A stretch of 64,000 nucleotides of DNA from Clostridiales bacterium UBA3758 (lineage in GTDB: Bacteria > Bacillota > Clostridia > Oscillospirales > Oscillospiraceae). Where the stretch lies: NCBI GenBank assembly GCA_002371675.1, contig DFGE01000022.1, positions 1 to 64,000 of the forward strand, given 5' to 3'. A program made the position numbers and the translations under genes. Shown piece after piece: positions 1 through 8,282 of the stretch. Within the stretch, counting starts at the first letter, position 1; every line of letters starts with the position of its first letter. Below the pieces are notes generated by a model. It was not told where the DNA came from and did not search any database. It was given only the letters and a program-made list of their open reading frames with translations.

Positions 1-23
1 ACGCGTTTTACGCGTGGTTTTGA

Positions 24-1304
24 TTATTCTTTATATTCGAACATCAGGTCGTACATGCTGACCGTGTCGCCGTCCTGCACGCCCATTTCCTCCATCCTCT
101 TGAATACGCCGGATTCTCTCAGGATACGGTCGAAGAACATGCGGCTTTCATAATCGGAGAAATTAACAGTCGCCACGAGGCGCTGCAGCCACGGACCTTC
201 CACGACCCACATATCGTCGAAATGCTGGATCGAGAGCTCTTCGGAGGTGTCGATCGTCGGAGCGGGCGGAACGTAATCTGCCTCGAAGCGCTGCACGGGC
301 GGAAGCTCAGCAAGACGCCTCGCGCACTCGCCCATCAGCTCTCTTGTGCCCTGATGCGTAATGGCGCTGAGCTCGAAAAAGCGGTAACCTTCTTTCTCAG
401 CAGCCTCTCTCAGCCGCTCGATGTTCTCCCGATCGGCAAGCAGATCGCACTTGTTTGCCGCAACGATTTGAGGGCGCGAGGCAAGCTCCGTGTTATACTC
501 GCGCAGCTCTGCGTTGATCGCATTGAAGTCTTCAACGGGGTCGCGCCCTTCGCTGCCCGATACGTCCACGAGATGGATCAACAGCCTGCAGCGCTCGATA
601 TGCCGCAGGAAATCATGCCCGAGGCCTGCGCCGTCGGAAGCGCCTTCGATGATGCCGGGAATATCGGCCAATACGAAGGAAGCTCCCTCGTCAACATAGA
701 CGACACCGAGGTTGGGGAACAAGGTCGTAAAGTGATAGTTCGCAATTTTGGGATGCGCTTTGCTGACGACGGAAAGAAGTGTGGATTTACCGACATTCGG
801 GAAACCGACGAGGCCGACGTCTGCCAGCAGCTTGAGCTCAAGCGTCACATCGTGGCTCTCTCCCGGCAGGCCCGGTTTGGCAAAACGCGGTACCTGGCGC
901 GTGGGTGTGGCGAAATGCAGGTTACCCCAGCCGCCGCGGCCGCCCTTTGCGGCGACCCAATCCTCGCCGTCAGACATGTCGTGCATAATGGCTCCGGTTG
1001 CCGTGTCGCGCACGATCGTGCCACGCGGGACCTTGATGACGAGAGTTTCGCCGTCCTTGCCGTAGCAGCGCTTGCCCGTGCCGTTTGCACCGTTGCCTGC
1101 GGTGTATTTTCTCTTATAGCGAAAATCCATCAGCGTAGACATGTTATCGTCCACAGAAAAGACAACGTCTCCCCCGCGGCCGCCGTCTCCGCCGTCAGGG
1201 CCGCCGGCCGCGATATATTTTTCCCGATGAAAGGCAACAGCACCGTCGCCGCCCTTGCCGGCGTGAATGCTGATGCGCGCCTTATCTACAAACGCAGATG
1301 CCAT
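24..1304 (-). CDS. obg: GTPase Obg/CgtA
   Basis: Obg-family GTPase acting in 50S ribosome maturation and stress signalling in the cytoplasm (family knowledge). The protein has 426 residues. The glycine-rich Obg fold fills roughly residues 1-158, with many GGDGG-type repeats. The G domain has P-loop GFPNVGKS at 167-174, DIPG at 214-217 and NKCD at 284-287. The C-terminal OCT domain follows. I start at the ATG giving MASAFVDKARI, preceded by AGGAAGGGG. The longer frame adds 13 residues without a ribosome-binding site. It lies downstream of rplU-rpmA, as in most Firmicutes, but a terminator separates them. Confidence 0.97.
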   Translation of the reverse strand: MASAFVDKARISIHAGKGGDGAVAFHREKYIAAGGPDGGDGGRGGDVVFSVDDNMSTLMDFRYKRKYTAGNGANGTGKRCYGKDGETLVIKVPRGTIVRDTATGAIMHDMSDGEDWVAAKGGRGGWGNLHFATPTRQVPRFAKPGLPGESHDVTLELKLLADVGLVGFPNVGKSTLLSVVSKAHPKIANYHFTTLFPNLGVVYVDEGASFVLADIPGIIEGASDGAGLGHDFLRHIERCRLLIHLVDVSGSEGRDPVEDFNAINAELREYNTELASRPQIVAANKCDLLADRENIERLREAAEKEGYRFFELSAITHQGTRELMGECARRLAELPPVQRFEADYVPPAPTIDTSEELSIQHFDDMWVVEGPWLQRLVATVNFSDYESRMFFDRILRESGVFKRMEEMGVQDGDTVSMYDLMFEYKE

Positions 1305-1363
1305 AAGCCCCTTCCTTTCTGCCGCATATGCGGCCTGGCGCATTGAAAATGCTGTTTGTCAAG

Positions 1364-1393
1364 AAAAAGGCCGGACATCCGTCCGGCCTTTTT
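1364..1393 (-). terminator. Rho-independent terminator after rpmA
   Basis: GGCCGGAC/GTCCGGCC stem with a 4-base loop, flanked by A5 and T5, so it works on either strand. It sits 5 bases past the rpmA stop and would separate rplU-rpmA from obg transcription. Confidence 0.85.
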
Positions 1394-1398
1394 GGTTC

Positions 1399-1662
1399 TT
1401 ACTGAGCGATCTCTTCGTAAACAGAGACCTTTTTACGGTCCTTGCCCATACGCTCGAACTTAACAGTGCCGTCCACCGTAGCGAACAGCGTGTCGTCCTT
1501 GCCCTTGCCCACATTGGTGCCGGGGTGGATCTTCGTTCCGCGCTGCCTGACAAGGATGTTGCCGGCAAGAACAAACTGACCGTCTGCTCTCTTGGCACCA
1601 AGACGCTTGGACTCACTGTCGCGGCCGTTCTTGGTAGAACCCATACCTTTTTTATGTGCCAT
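1399..1662 (-). CDS. rpmA: 50S ribosomal protein L27
   Basis: L27 of the large subunit, near the peptidyl-transferase centre. It has 87 residues and begins MAHKKGMGSTKNGRDS, the mature form. Most Firmicutes L27 carry an N-terminal extension of about nine residues, cleaved by the protease Prp, whose gene usually lies between rplU and rpmA. Here an in-frame TGA directly precedes the ATG, the ribosome-binding site GGAGGTG is well placed, and only 38 bases separate rpmA from rplU. Both the extension and prp are therefore absent at this locus. Confidence 0.97.
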   Translation of the reverse strand: MAHKKGMGSTKNGRDSESKRLGAKRADGQFVLAGNILVRQRGTKIHPGTNVGKGKDDTLFATVDGTVKFERMGKDRKKVSVYEEIAQ

Positions 1663-1700
1663 TCAGGTTACACCTCCATTAGTCAAAATCAGTTGCGGAA

Positions 1701-2015
1701 TTACGCGTTGATGGTCTCAATCTGGATCTTCGTGTAGGGCTGTCTGTGGCCCTGCGTGCGACGATAACCCTTTTTGGGTTTCATCTTGTAGACGCGAACC
1801 TTTGCGGACTTGCCGTTCTTCACCACATTGGCGGTGACACTGGCGCCTTCGATCGCAGGAGCGCCGAACTTGGCGTCCTCGCCGTCGATCACGGCCAGAA
1901 CCTGGTCGAACTTGACGGAATCGCCGGCAGCGGCGTCGAGCTTCTCCACAAAGATCACATCACCCTCGGCAACGCGGTACTGCTTGCCGCCGGTAACGAT
2001 GACAGCGTGCTTCAT
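1701..2015 (-). CDS. rplU: 50S ribosomal protein L21
   Basis: L21 of the large subunit, 104 residues, starting MKHAVIVTGGKQYRV. The basic C-terminal segment KKGYRRTQGHRQPYT is typical of the family. AGGGAGG precedes the ATG. It is the first gene of the rplU-rpmA transcription unit and is driven by a clear sigma-A promoter at 2100-2128. Confidence 0.97.
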   Translation of the reverse strand: MKHAVIVTGGKQYRVAEGDVIFVEKLDAAAGDSVKFDQVLAVIDGEDAKFGAPAIEGASVTANVVKNGKSAKVRVYKMKPKKGYRRTQGHRQPYTKIQIETINA

Positions 2016-2050
2016 GTTTATTTCCTCCCTCTTTACAGGACTCGCTTTCA

Positions 2051-2081
2051 GGGTGGAGGACGAGCCTCTTCTTGCTTACCC
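2051..2081 (-). promoter_or_regulatory. Candidate L21 leader hairpin
   Basis: In the 5' untranslated region of rplU, on the minus strand, GGGT and GAGG can pair with CCTC and ACCC around a short loop. Firmicutes rplU transcripts often carry an autoregulatory L21 leader. Position and presence of a hairpin fit, but I cannot match the full consensus by eye. Confidence 0.35.
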
Positions 2082-2099
2082 TTTTAATGCGGCTTTAGT

Positions 2100-2128
2100 A
2101 TGTTAACACAAGGTTTTGTCAATGTCAA
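2100..2128 (-). promoter_or_regulatory. Sigma-A promoter of rplU-rpmA
   Basis: On the minus strand TTGACA, 17 bases, TAACAT. A second overlapping TTGACA with 16-base spacing to TACTAA is also present. Confidence 0.75.
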
Positions 2129-2164
2129 CAATTATTTGGACCGAAATTCAACAAAATGCTGATT

Positions 2165-3493
2165 TTAGCCAACCGACTCGATCTTGTCCTCCATCAGAAA
2201 ATAACTGCCATCCATGCAGCTCTGAGAAAGAAGAAGACCGTGAACTTCACCGTCCGCCGTACGATATGCGATGTGGAGATTCGGGATCGCATCGGGGACG
2301 AGGACCGCAATCTGCAGCGCCGCGTCCGTAAGGCTGCTCGTATGCCAGATCAGACGATCCTGATAGAACTCGCTCAAGTCGTCCGAATAGTATACACGCG
2401 AGAGGCTGAGGTCATAGACCGTGCCCGAGACCAGCAGGCAAACCTCTCCGCCGCCCTCATCGACCACGGCTCTGTCTACGATCTCAACCGAACCGTCCGG
2501 AACCTCGCTCATCGCCTGAACGCTCAATTCGCCGCTCCCCTGCCGCTCCGGCGGGAACCAGCGTTCGTCCATCACCGTTTTCAGATCTTCATAAGGGATT
2601 GTGAATTCGGCAATACCGGAGGCATAGGGGCCAAGCTCATAGAGACTGGAGAAAAGCACCAGTCCGTCCTGTCCGAGATACCAGGAACCCTGCCGCAGCA
2701 GGGCGGAGAATGCGCTGCGGTAATCGGCCGGATCCACGTATCCCTCGGGAATCGTATTGTTATAGCCCTCGTCGGTCTCGCGCAGCGCGAGCATTGCGTC
2801 CACAACAGCGTTTTCAAAAGCGCTGTAATCCTGCGTCAGATCGTCCAGGCGCAGCCGTTTGCCGGTTTCTGTATCAAAGACATACGCACGATCGTCGGTG
2901 ATGCCGTGCGCACCGCCGGTGTATACGGAATCCGTAAATACCAGGGAAAGAAGCGTGCTGTCGGCGCGTTCGATACGAACCTTGCGGCTTTCGGAATACT
3001 CCATGCCGATCCCTTCGGTCCCGGTCTCGATCACGTAGGTGAAGTTATCCTCTGCGGCCTCGAGCATGGCGTTGAAGCCGGTGGAGGGACCGTCGCCGTA
3101 GTCGTTGCCGGTGTAGAAGGTCTCATCAAGCATGGCGATATACTCGTTGATCGCATCAGAGGCCTCCTCCCGCCCTTCGATATGCACAACAGGCGTCTCA
3201 TAGGAGAAGGTCAAGATCAGCTGCGTCCCGTCGGCAGGGTCATACTGCTCGTACTTTGTGGTGCTGCAGCTCACGATGATACGGTTATCGATCGGGGCGG
3301 CAGCCTGTTCGCCCTCCCCTTCCGGGAACGAAACATCCGTCGCCGGCAGGGTGGGAACAGGTTCGCTGGCGGCCTCCGGATTAACCTCCGGGAGCGGCGG
3401 CAGATCCAGATCCTCAGCAATTTTGAAAGCGCTGCATGCGCACAGGGAAAACGCCATACATGCACATAGCAGCAATGCGATCCATTTTTTCAT
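2165..3493 (-). CDS. Lipoprotein with DUF4163/DUF3298 (RsiV/PdaC-like) domains
   Basis: Predicted secreted lipoprotein of 442 residues. The signal peptide covers residues 1-19 with lipobox LCAC and lipidated Cys20. An acidic Pro/Glu linker runs to about residue 75. The rest resembles the DUF4163 plus DUF3298 pair found in PdaC and in the anti-sigma factor RsiV, including an SVYTGGAHG-like segment near the middle and a FTIPYEDL segment. I see no catalytic motif of a known enzyme, and no cytoplasmic anti-sigma helix or sigma-factor gene beside it, so a role as a sensor is not supported. It lies 25 bases downstream of the CYTH gene on the same strand, probably cotranscribed. Confidence 0.75.
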   Translation of the reverse strand: MKKWIALLLCACMAFSLCACSAFKIAEDLDLPPLPEVNPEAASEPVPTLPATDVSFPEGEGEQAAAPIDNRIIVSCSTTKYEQYDPADGTQLILTFSYETPVVHIEGREEASDAINEYIAMLDETFYTGNDYGDGPSTGFNAMLEAAEDNFTYVIETGTEGIGMEYSESRKVRIERADSTLLSLVFTDSVYTGGAHGITDDRAYVFDTETGKRLRLDDLTQDYSAFENAVVDAMLALRETDEGYNNTIPEGYVDPADYRSAFSALLRQGSWYLGQDGLVLFSSLYELGPYASGIAEFTIPYEDLKTVMDERWFPPERQGSGELSVQAMSEVPDGSVEIVDRAVVDEGGGEVCLLVSGTVYDLSLSRVYYSDDLSEFYQDRLIWHTSSLTDAALQIAVLVPDAIPNLHIAYRTADGEVHGLLLSQSCMDGSYFLMEDKIESVG

Positions 3494-3517
3494 ATGTGTA
3501 TCCTTTCCGATTCGGTC

Positions 3518-4015
3518 TTAAATCGTTTCCTCGGGGATTTCGATTGCAATCGAGGAATTGGAATAGGCGATCTCTCCGGAGACTTCCCGGATCACCTGGA
3601 TCCATTCCGGGATATGAACCTGCTGCTGCTCGCTTTCCGTTTCCAATTCCATGATCGCCCGATCCGTCCAAAACGGATATACGTCTATCTCAAAATCCTG
3701 TCCTTCGTATGGCAGCACCCAACGCGTCTTCCGAACAGGAGTCCGCTTCGGATCGGCTTTGCTCAGCAGCGCAAGGTATTCCTCCTCGCTGATCTCGTCC
3801 TCGAGTTCTACGCGCGTGAGATCCGTGATCCAGTTTTTTCGGGTGTGCGTGTATGTGCAGCGCCCGTCAGCACAGCGTTTTCTAACGCGCTCGGTTTCGT
3901 TGTTGTCCGTAAGAAGATAGGTCTGAACAATCTCGCTTGGCGATGCAAAGCGGCGCAGAAGATCCGGATCAGGATAGCGTATCAGATATTTATGTTCGAT
4001 TTCAAAGCCGATCAT
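3518..4015 (-). CDS. CYTH domain protein (triphosphate tunnel metalloenzyme family)
   Basis: Small cytoplasmic protein of 165 residues. It begins MIGFEIEHKYLI, containing the ExExK signature that defines CYTH/triphosphate tunnel enzymes. Members hydrolyse inorganic triphosphate or thiamine triphosphate, or act as class IV adenylate cyclases; the sequence alone does not choose. Alternating Arg/Lys and Glu strands (RVRKR, RVELEDEI, FEIDVYPFW, MELETE) fit the eight-stranded tunnel. AGGAGGTG lies 10 bases upstream of the chosen ATG. A longer frame adds 22 residues with no ribosome-binding site. Confidence 0.85.
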   Translation of the reverse strand: MIGFEIEHKYLIRYPDPDLLRRFASPSEIVQTYLLTDNNETERVRKRCADGRCTYTHTRKNWITDLTRVELEDEISEEEYLALLSKADPKRTPVRKTRWVLPYEGQDFEIDVYPFWTDRAIMELETESEQQQVHIPEWIQVIREVSGEIAYSNSSIAIEIPEETI

Positions 4016-4127
4016 ATTCAGTATGCACCTCCTGAGGCGGAGACCAGTATACCCGATAGCGCGTGAAAAATCAAGGAACATACCATGAACAAAACCGAAA
4101 ATAATGCGTTAAAAACAAAAAATCTTG

Positions 4128-4156
4128 TTGACAAACAGAAGTGAATCTGCTATTAT
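4128..4156 (+). promoter_or_regulatory. Sigma-A promoter of the tRNA pair
   Basis: Near-perfect TTGACA, 17 bases, TATTAT, about 20 bases upstream of the tRNA-Thr gene. Confidence 0.85.
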
Positions 4157-4175
4157 CATCAAGCCGGTAAAAAAT

Positions 4176-4251
4176 GCTGGTGTAGCTCAGCAGGTAGAGC
4201 AGCTGATTTGTAATCAGCAGGTCGGGGGTTCGAATCCGTCCACCAGCTCCA
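4176..4251 (+). tRNA. tRNA-Thr (anticodon TGT)
   Basis: 76 bases including the encoded CCA. The acceptor stem GCTGGTG pairs with CACCAGC. The D-arm has AGCTCAGCAGGTAGAGC, the anticodon loop is TTTGTAA, and the T-arm has GGTTCGAATCC. Confidence 0.97.
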
Positions 4252-4272
4252 TCTTAAAGGGCAATTGAATAT

Positions 4273-4357
4273 GGGGGAATTCCCGAGTGGCCAAAGGGGA
4301 CAGACTGTAAATCTGCTGGCAATGCCTTCGGTGGTTCGAATCCACCTTCCCCCACCA
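4273..4357 (+). tRNA. tRNA-Tyr (anticodon GTA)
   Basis: 85-base class II tRNA with a long variable arm. The acceptor stem GGGGGAA pairs with TTCCCCC, followed by A and an encoded CCA. The anticodon loop is CTGTAAA and the T-loop TTCGAAT. It is cotranscribed with tRNA-Thr. Confidence 0.97.
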
Positions 4358-4359
4358 AG

Positions 4360-4395
4360 TCGTCGCAAGCTGCATATCGCTTGCGGCGATTTTTT
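4360..4395 (+). terminator. Terminator of the tRNA operon
   Basis: TCGTCGCAAGC and GCTTGCGGCGA pair (with G-T wobbles) around an 8-base loop, followed by six T residues. It starts 2 bases after tRNA-Tyr. Confidence 0.85.
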
Positions 4396-4473
4396 ATGTT
4401 TCGCATCACAATTCATCTCGCGCTCACTCCTCCGTACGAAAATCCTAATTTTCCTTAAGATTCCGCAAACCCT

Positions 4474-4501
4474 TTGTAATACAGGGAAATTGTGCTATAA
4501 T
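4474..4501 (+). promoter_or_regulatory. Promoter of the two-component operon
   Basis: Consensus -10 TATAAT at 4496-4501 with TTGTAA 16 bases upstream. It lies 60 bases before the response-regulator ATG. Confidence 0.6.
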
Positions 4502-4561
4502 GACCATGCTACAGATACGGTGTTTTCGTGCGATTTGAGTGATTCCTACGGAGGTGTTTTG

Positions 4562-5251
4562 ATGGCGGCGATTTCGCGTCTTCTGATTGTGGACGACGAC
4601 CCCGATATTCGGAATGTCTTGAGCCTTCTGCTGAAAGACAAATACATTGTGGCAGAGGCCTGCGACGGTTTCCAGGCCCTGGAATATATGCACGCAAATC
4701 CGGACACGGATCTCGTGATCCTTGACGTGATGATGCCGAAGATGAGCGGGATTGATACCTGCGCCAAGCTTCGTGAGTTTTCGACCGTACCCGTCCTGTT
4801 CCTCACGGCTAAATCTGCCGAACAGGATCGCGTCAGCGCCTATACCAGCGGAGGCGACGATTTTCTCTCCAAGCCCTTTTCGCAGGCCGAGCTGCTGGCA
4901 AAAGTTTCTTCTCTTCTGCGGCGCTATCAGCAGTACCGCGGAAAGCCCGCTGCCGTTCTGACGATCGATAATCTGGAGGTTGACCTCGCACAGCATACGG
5001 TCAAGAGCAATGGTGTTCCCGTTTCTCTCACCGATACGGAATACGCCATCCTCGACTATCTGCTGCAGCATCGCGGCACGGTTGTGACGGCGGAGGAGCT
5101 CTATGAGTCCGTCTGGGGCGCCAAGTATCTTTCCGGCTCCGGGAACACTGTCATGGTGCACGTTTTGAATGTACGCAGAAAAATAGAGGAAAACCCCTCC
5201 TCTCCGAAGATTCTGCGCACCGTTTGGGGAAGGGGCTATCAAATTGAGTAA
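4562..5251 (+). CDS. OmpR/PhoB-family response regulator
   Basis: DNA-binding response regulator of 229 residues. The receiver domain (about 1-120) has the acidic cluster DDD at 11-13, phosphoacceptor Asp55 in LVILDVMMP, and SKPF near residue 106. The C-terminal winged-helix domain (about 135-229) ends in the usual RTVWGRGYQIE. GGAGGTG precedes the chosen ATG by 5 bases; an in-frame TTG immediately before it is an alternative. The last 8 bases overlap the kinase gene, showing translational coupling. The signal and regulon are unknown. Confidence 0.95.
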   Translation: MAAISRLLIVDDDPDIRNVLSLLLKDKYIVAEACDGFQALEYMHANPDTDLVILDVMMPKMSGIDTCAKLREFSTVPVLFLTAKSAEQDRVSAYTSGGDDFLSKPFSQAELLAKVSSLLRRYQQYRGKPAAVLTIDNLEVDLAQHTVKSNGVPVSLTDTEYAILDYLLQHRGTVVTAEELYESVWGAKYLSGSGNTVMVHVLNVRRKIEENPSSPKILRTVWGRGYQIE

Positions 5252-6593
5252 ACGACTTCGGGCGCGCACGCTCGATGCCAAGATGCTCGTGATGATCCTT
5301 GCTGCCGGTCTGGCTGCTCTTCTGGTATATTTCGGTGCATATAAGCTCAGTACGCTTGCACTGAATAAGATTTATATGAGCCCCGAATCCGTTTCAACAC
5401 GTCAGGCCGAGATTTATGCGGACTTCTATCAGTTCGTTGTCACCCGGCATATCGCTGGCAGCGACGCAGCCGCCGCGGCCAAGTGGCCGGGAAACAATGA
5501 GTACATCACGATCCTGATCTACAAAGACGAGCAGCTCAACATGAGAATTGGCGGCGGTGGCGCGCAGTCCTCCTCCAGCATGTCGCTGGCGGAAAAGCTG
5601 CAGTACAACTCTCAGTATGGCAAGCTCTACCCGATGCGTTTTTCCGACGGGATGTATTACATCACCATATCAGACAACAGCCAGGCGCGTGAGGATAACA
5701 TCAACCGCATCGTCGCTGTTGTTCTCGGCGCGGTAGCCTTCGTTTTCGTTATGCTCCTCTTTATCCGCCGTCTGACGCGCCGCATCGTGCGTCTCTCCCG
5801 GGAGGCGGAGATCATCGGCGGAGGGGATCTGGAGGCGCCCATCACGCGCAGCGGGGAGGATGAGCTCTCCACACTGGCGAATGAAATGGACCAGATGCGC
5901 CGCTCCGTCATCGAGCGCATGGGCAACGAGCGTCGGGCCTGGGAGGCGAATTCCGAGCTGATCACGGCTATCTCGCACGATATACGCACACCCATGACCG
6001 CCCTCATCGGCTACCTGGGTCTTCTGAATGCGGAAGGCTTTGACGACAAGGAAAAGGCAGGCCAGTTTGCTTCGAGCGCTTACGCGAAGGCTATGGAACT
6101 CAAGGATCTGACGGATGAGTTGTTCAGGTATTTCCTTGTTTTCGGCCGCTCGGAGCTGGAGTTAAACCTCGAGGAACTGGACGCTCGTCTCCTGCTTGAC
6201 CAGCTCTTCGCTGAGGCGCAGTTTGACCTCGTTGACGCCGGCTTCACAGTAGATAGTAAAGAGTTCGAGGGCGAAGGCAGTATCCGGGTCGATCCCCTTT
6301 ATCTGAAGCGCGTGCTGGACAACCTCGTTTCCAACGCGAAGAAATACGCCGACAAGGCAAAGCCCATCAGCGTGCGCGCAGAGCTTTCTGAGGGGAGTTT
6401 GCGGATCGCCATGAGCAACGCCGTGGCAAAAGCCATGGACCGCGTGGAGAGCACCAAAATCGGTCTCAGAACCTGCGAGAAGATCATGAGCTCGATGCAG
6501 GGCAGTTTTTCCAGCGAACTGAACGGCGAGACCTTTACGGCGTATCTATCGCTTCCTGTATTATATCCGGACGATAAAAAAGCCAAAAGATAA
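5244..6593 (+). CDS. Membrane sensor histidine kinase
   Basis: Partner of the preceding response regulator, 449 residues, TTG start overlapping its stop codon. TM1 lies at about 15-36, an extracellular sensor of about 115 residues at 37-152, and TM2 at about 155-174. A HAMP segment follows, then a HisKA motif SHDIRTP with His245. The ATPase domain has a good N box (DNLVSNAKKYA) and an STKIGLRTCEKI G2-like box. The usual DxGxG box between them is not recognisable; the segment reads RIAMSNAVAKAMDRVE. This resembles a subset of Clostridia kinases and may still bind ATP. Confidence 0.92.
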   Translation: MSKRLRARTLDAKMLVMILAAGLAALLVYFGAYKLSTLALNKIYMSPESVSTRQAEIYADFYQFVVTRHIAGSDAAAAAKWPGNNEYITILIYKDEQLNMRIGGGGAQSSSSMSLAEKLQYNSQYGKLYPMRFSDGMYYITISDNSQAREDNINRIVAVVLGAVAFVFVMLLFIRRLTRRIVRLSREAEIIGGGDLEAPITRSGEDELSTLANEMDQMRRSVIERMGNERRAWEANSELITAISHDIRTPMTALIGYLGLLNAEGFDDKEKAGQFASSAYAKAMELKDLTDELFRYFLVFGRSELELNLEELDARLLLDQLFAEAQFDLVDAGFTVDSKEFEGEGSIRVDPLYLKRVLDNLVSNAKKYADKAKPISVRAELSEGSLRIAMSNAVAKAMDRVESTKIGLRTCEKIMSSMQGSFSSELNGETFTAYLSLPVLYPDDKKAKR

Positions 6594-6624
6594 CACCGGT
6601 TCCGACTTCGGAACCGGTGTTTTG
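6592..6624. terminator. Bidirectional terminator
   Basis: ACACCGGTTCCG pairs with CGGAACCGGTGT and is flanked by AA and TTTT. It lies between the convergent kinase and tyrS genes. Confidence 0.85.
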
Positions 6625-6636
6625 TGTTGGATGCCG

Positions 6637-7863
6637 TCAGCCCTTAAAGCCGACTTTGTTGTAATTCTTCTTGCCGCGGCGAATCAGAAGTCCCTCGCGG
6701 AGCTCGTCCTCGGAGAACGAACGGCCGATGTCGGTCACCTTCTCGTCGTTCACGGTGACGCCGCCCTGCTGGATGTTTCTGCGGGCGTCGGACTTCGTCG
6801 TGCAAAGTCCGGTCTTAACCAGCAGCGTCATGAGATCGATTCTGCCATCCGCGAGATCGGAGGCGACGAGCTCGGTAGCGGGTATGTTCTCGCCCTCCCC
6901 TGCCCCGGCGAACAGCGCCTTGGCGGAGGCCTCAGCTTTTCTGGCTTCTTCTTCTCCGTGCACCATCGATGTAAGTTCAAAGGCCAGGATCTCCTTAGCG
7001 CGGTTGAGCTGGCTGCCTTCCCATTTGGCCATCTCGTCGATCTGCTCGAGAGGCAGGAAGGTAAGCATGCGGATGCATTTGAGAACGTCGGCGTCATCGA
7101 CGTTGCGCCAGTACTGGTAGAACTCGTAGGGGCTGGTCTTATTCGGATCGAGCCAGACGGCGTTGCCAGCGGTCTTGCCCATCTTCATGCCGTGCGAGTC
7201 TGTCAGCAGGGTGATCGTCATGGCATGCGCATCCTTGCCGAGCTTTTTGCGGATCAGCTCAGTGCCTCCGAGCATGTTGCTCCACTGATCGTCCCCGCCA
7301 AACTGCATGTTGCAGTCGTAATGCTGGAAGAGGTAGTAGAAGTCGTAGCTCTGCATGATCATGTAGTTGAACTCGAAGAAGCTCAGGCCGCGCTCCATAC
7401 GCTGCTCATAGCACTTTGCGCGCAGCATGTTGTTAACCGAGAAGCAGGCGCCGACCTCGCGCAGCAGTTCAACGTAATTGAGATCCAGAAGCCAATCGGC
7501 GTTATTCACCATCAGCGCTTTCCCCGGCCCAAAGTCGATAAAGCGCTCCATCTGACGACGGAAGCACTCCGCGTTGTGATCGATGTCAGCGCGGGTCAGC
7601 ATCTTGCGCATATCGGTACGGCCGGACGGGTCGCCGATCATGGTCGTGCCGCCGCCGATGAGCGCGATGGGTTTGTTGCCTGCCTGCTGCAGACGCTTCA
7701 TAAGCGTCAGCGCCATGAAATGCCCGGCAGTCAGGCTGTCGGCAGTGCAGTCGAAGCCGATGTAAAAGGTGGCCTTGCCTGCATTGACCATATTGCGGAT
7801 CTCTTCCTCATCCGTCACCTGGGCGATCAGCCCGCGGGCGACAAGTTCTTCATAAATACCCAT
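6637..7863 (-). CDS. tyrS: Tyrosyl-tRNA synthetase
   Basis: Class I synthetase charging tRNA-Tyr, 408 residues. The HIGH-equivalent is SLTAGHFMAL at about 44-53. The KMSKS-equivalent is KMGKTAGN. The C-terminal domain is S4-like (MTLLVKTGLCTTKSDARRNI). I start at MGIYEELVARG, preceded by AAGGAG; the longer frame adds 15 residues. It is the second gene of the operon controlled by the T-box at about 8283-8549, 13 bases after the C_GCAxxG_C_C gene. Confidence 0.97.
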   Translation of the reverse strand: MGIYEELVARGLIAQVTDEEEIRNMVNAGKATFYIGFDCTADSLTAGHFMALTLMKRLQQAGNKPIALIGGGTTMIGDPSGRTDMRKMLTRADIDHNAECFRRQMERFIDFGPGKALMVNNADWLLDLNYVELLREVGACFSVNNMLRAKCYEQRMERGLSFFEFNYMIMQSYDFYYLFQHYDCNMQFGGDDQWSNMLGGTELIRKKLGKDAHAMTITLLTDSHGMKMGKTAGNAVWLDPNKTSPYEFYQYWRNVDDADVLKCIRMLTFLPLEQIDEMAKWEGSQLNRAKEILAFELTSMVHGEEEARKAEASAKALFAGAGEGENIPATELVASDLADGRIDLMTLLVKTGLCTTKSDARRNIQQGGVTVNDEKVTDIGRSFSEDELREGLLIRRGKKNYNKVGFKG

Positions 7864-7876
7864 TATATGCTCCTTA

Positions 7877-8269
7877 TTATTGATTGTCTTTGATGATTTC
7901 TTCGGCATGTCGGGCTGCCCAGGCGATCAGTTCATCGCAGGGGATGCCGTTTCTCTTCAGATCCTGGCAGCGGATACAGCCGAATTGTTTGATAAAATCA
8001 CGGTTCAAGGCCACGGTAAGCTTAGCGATCCTGGTCTTTGCGTCGGCGTCTTCCCCGTCAGCATAAGGAAATGCGAGCCCCAAAGCCATCACCGCGCCGG
8101 ATGCCGCGCCGCAAATCTCTCCGCAGCGGACGCCGCCACCAAAACCGCCGGAGACGGAAAGAGCAGTCTTCTCATCCAATCCCGTATAGCTGCCGAGCGC
8201 CGCGAGCACGCTCTGTGCGCAGTTAAAGCCGCAGTCGTGCAGGCGAATGGATTCTTCCTGAACGCTCAA
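7877..8269 (-). CDS. C_GCAxxG_C_C family redox/metal protein
   Basis: Small cytoplasmic cysteine-rich protein of 130 residues. The conserved cysteines appear in the family pattern: GFNCAQS near residue 15, VRCGEICGAASG near 50, and GCIRCQDL with a later PC near 97-110. Members are proposed metal- or cofactor-binding redox proteins of unknown reaction. A TTG start is preceded by GAGGAGG, which directly abuts the T tract of the T-box terminator, so readthrough should expose this start first. It precedes tyrS by 13 bases and is inside the tyrosine T-box operon. Confidence 0.85.
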   Translation of the reverse strand: MSVQEESIRLHDCGFNCAQSVLAALGSYTGLDEKTALSVSGGFGGGVRCGEICGAASGAVMALGLAFPYADGEDADAKTRIAKLTVALNRDFIKQFGCIRCQDLKRNGIPCDELIAWAARHAEEIIKDNQ

Positions 8270-8282
8270 AATTCATCCTCCT

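Noticed and set aside
222..1346. Long plus-strand frame opposite obg (374 residues)
   Set aside because: Shadow of obg in GC-rich DNA; no ribosome-binding site and no recognisable domain, while the minus strand encodes clear Obg motifs.
2165..3493. Anti-sigma factor RsiV
   Set aside because: The DUF3298-like domain fits, but there is a lipobox instead of a cytoplasmic sigma-binding part and a membrane helix, and no sigma factor gene is near.
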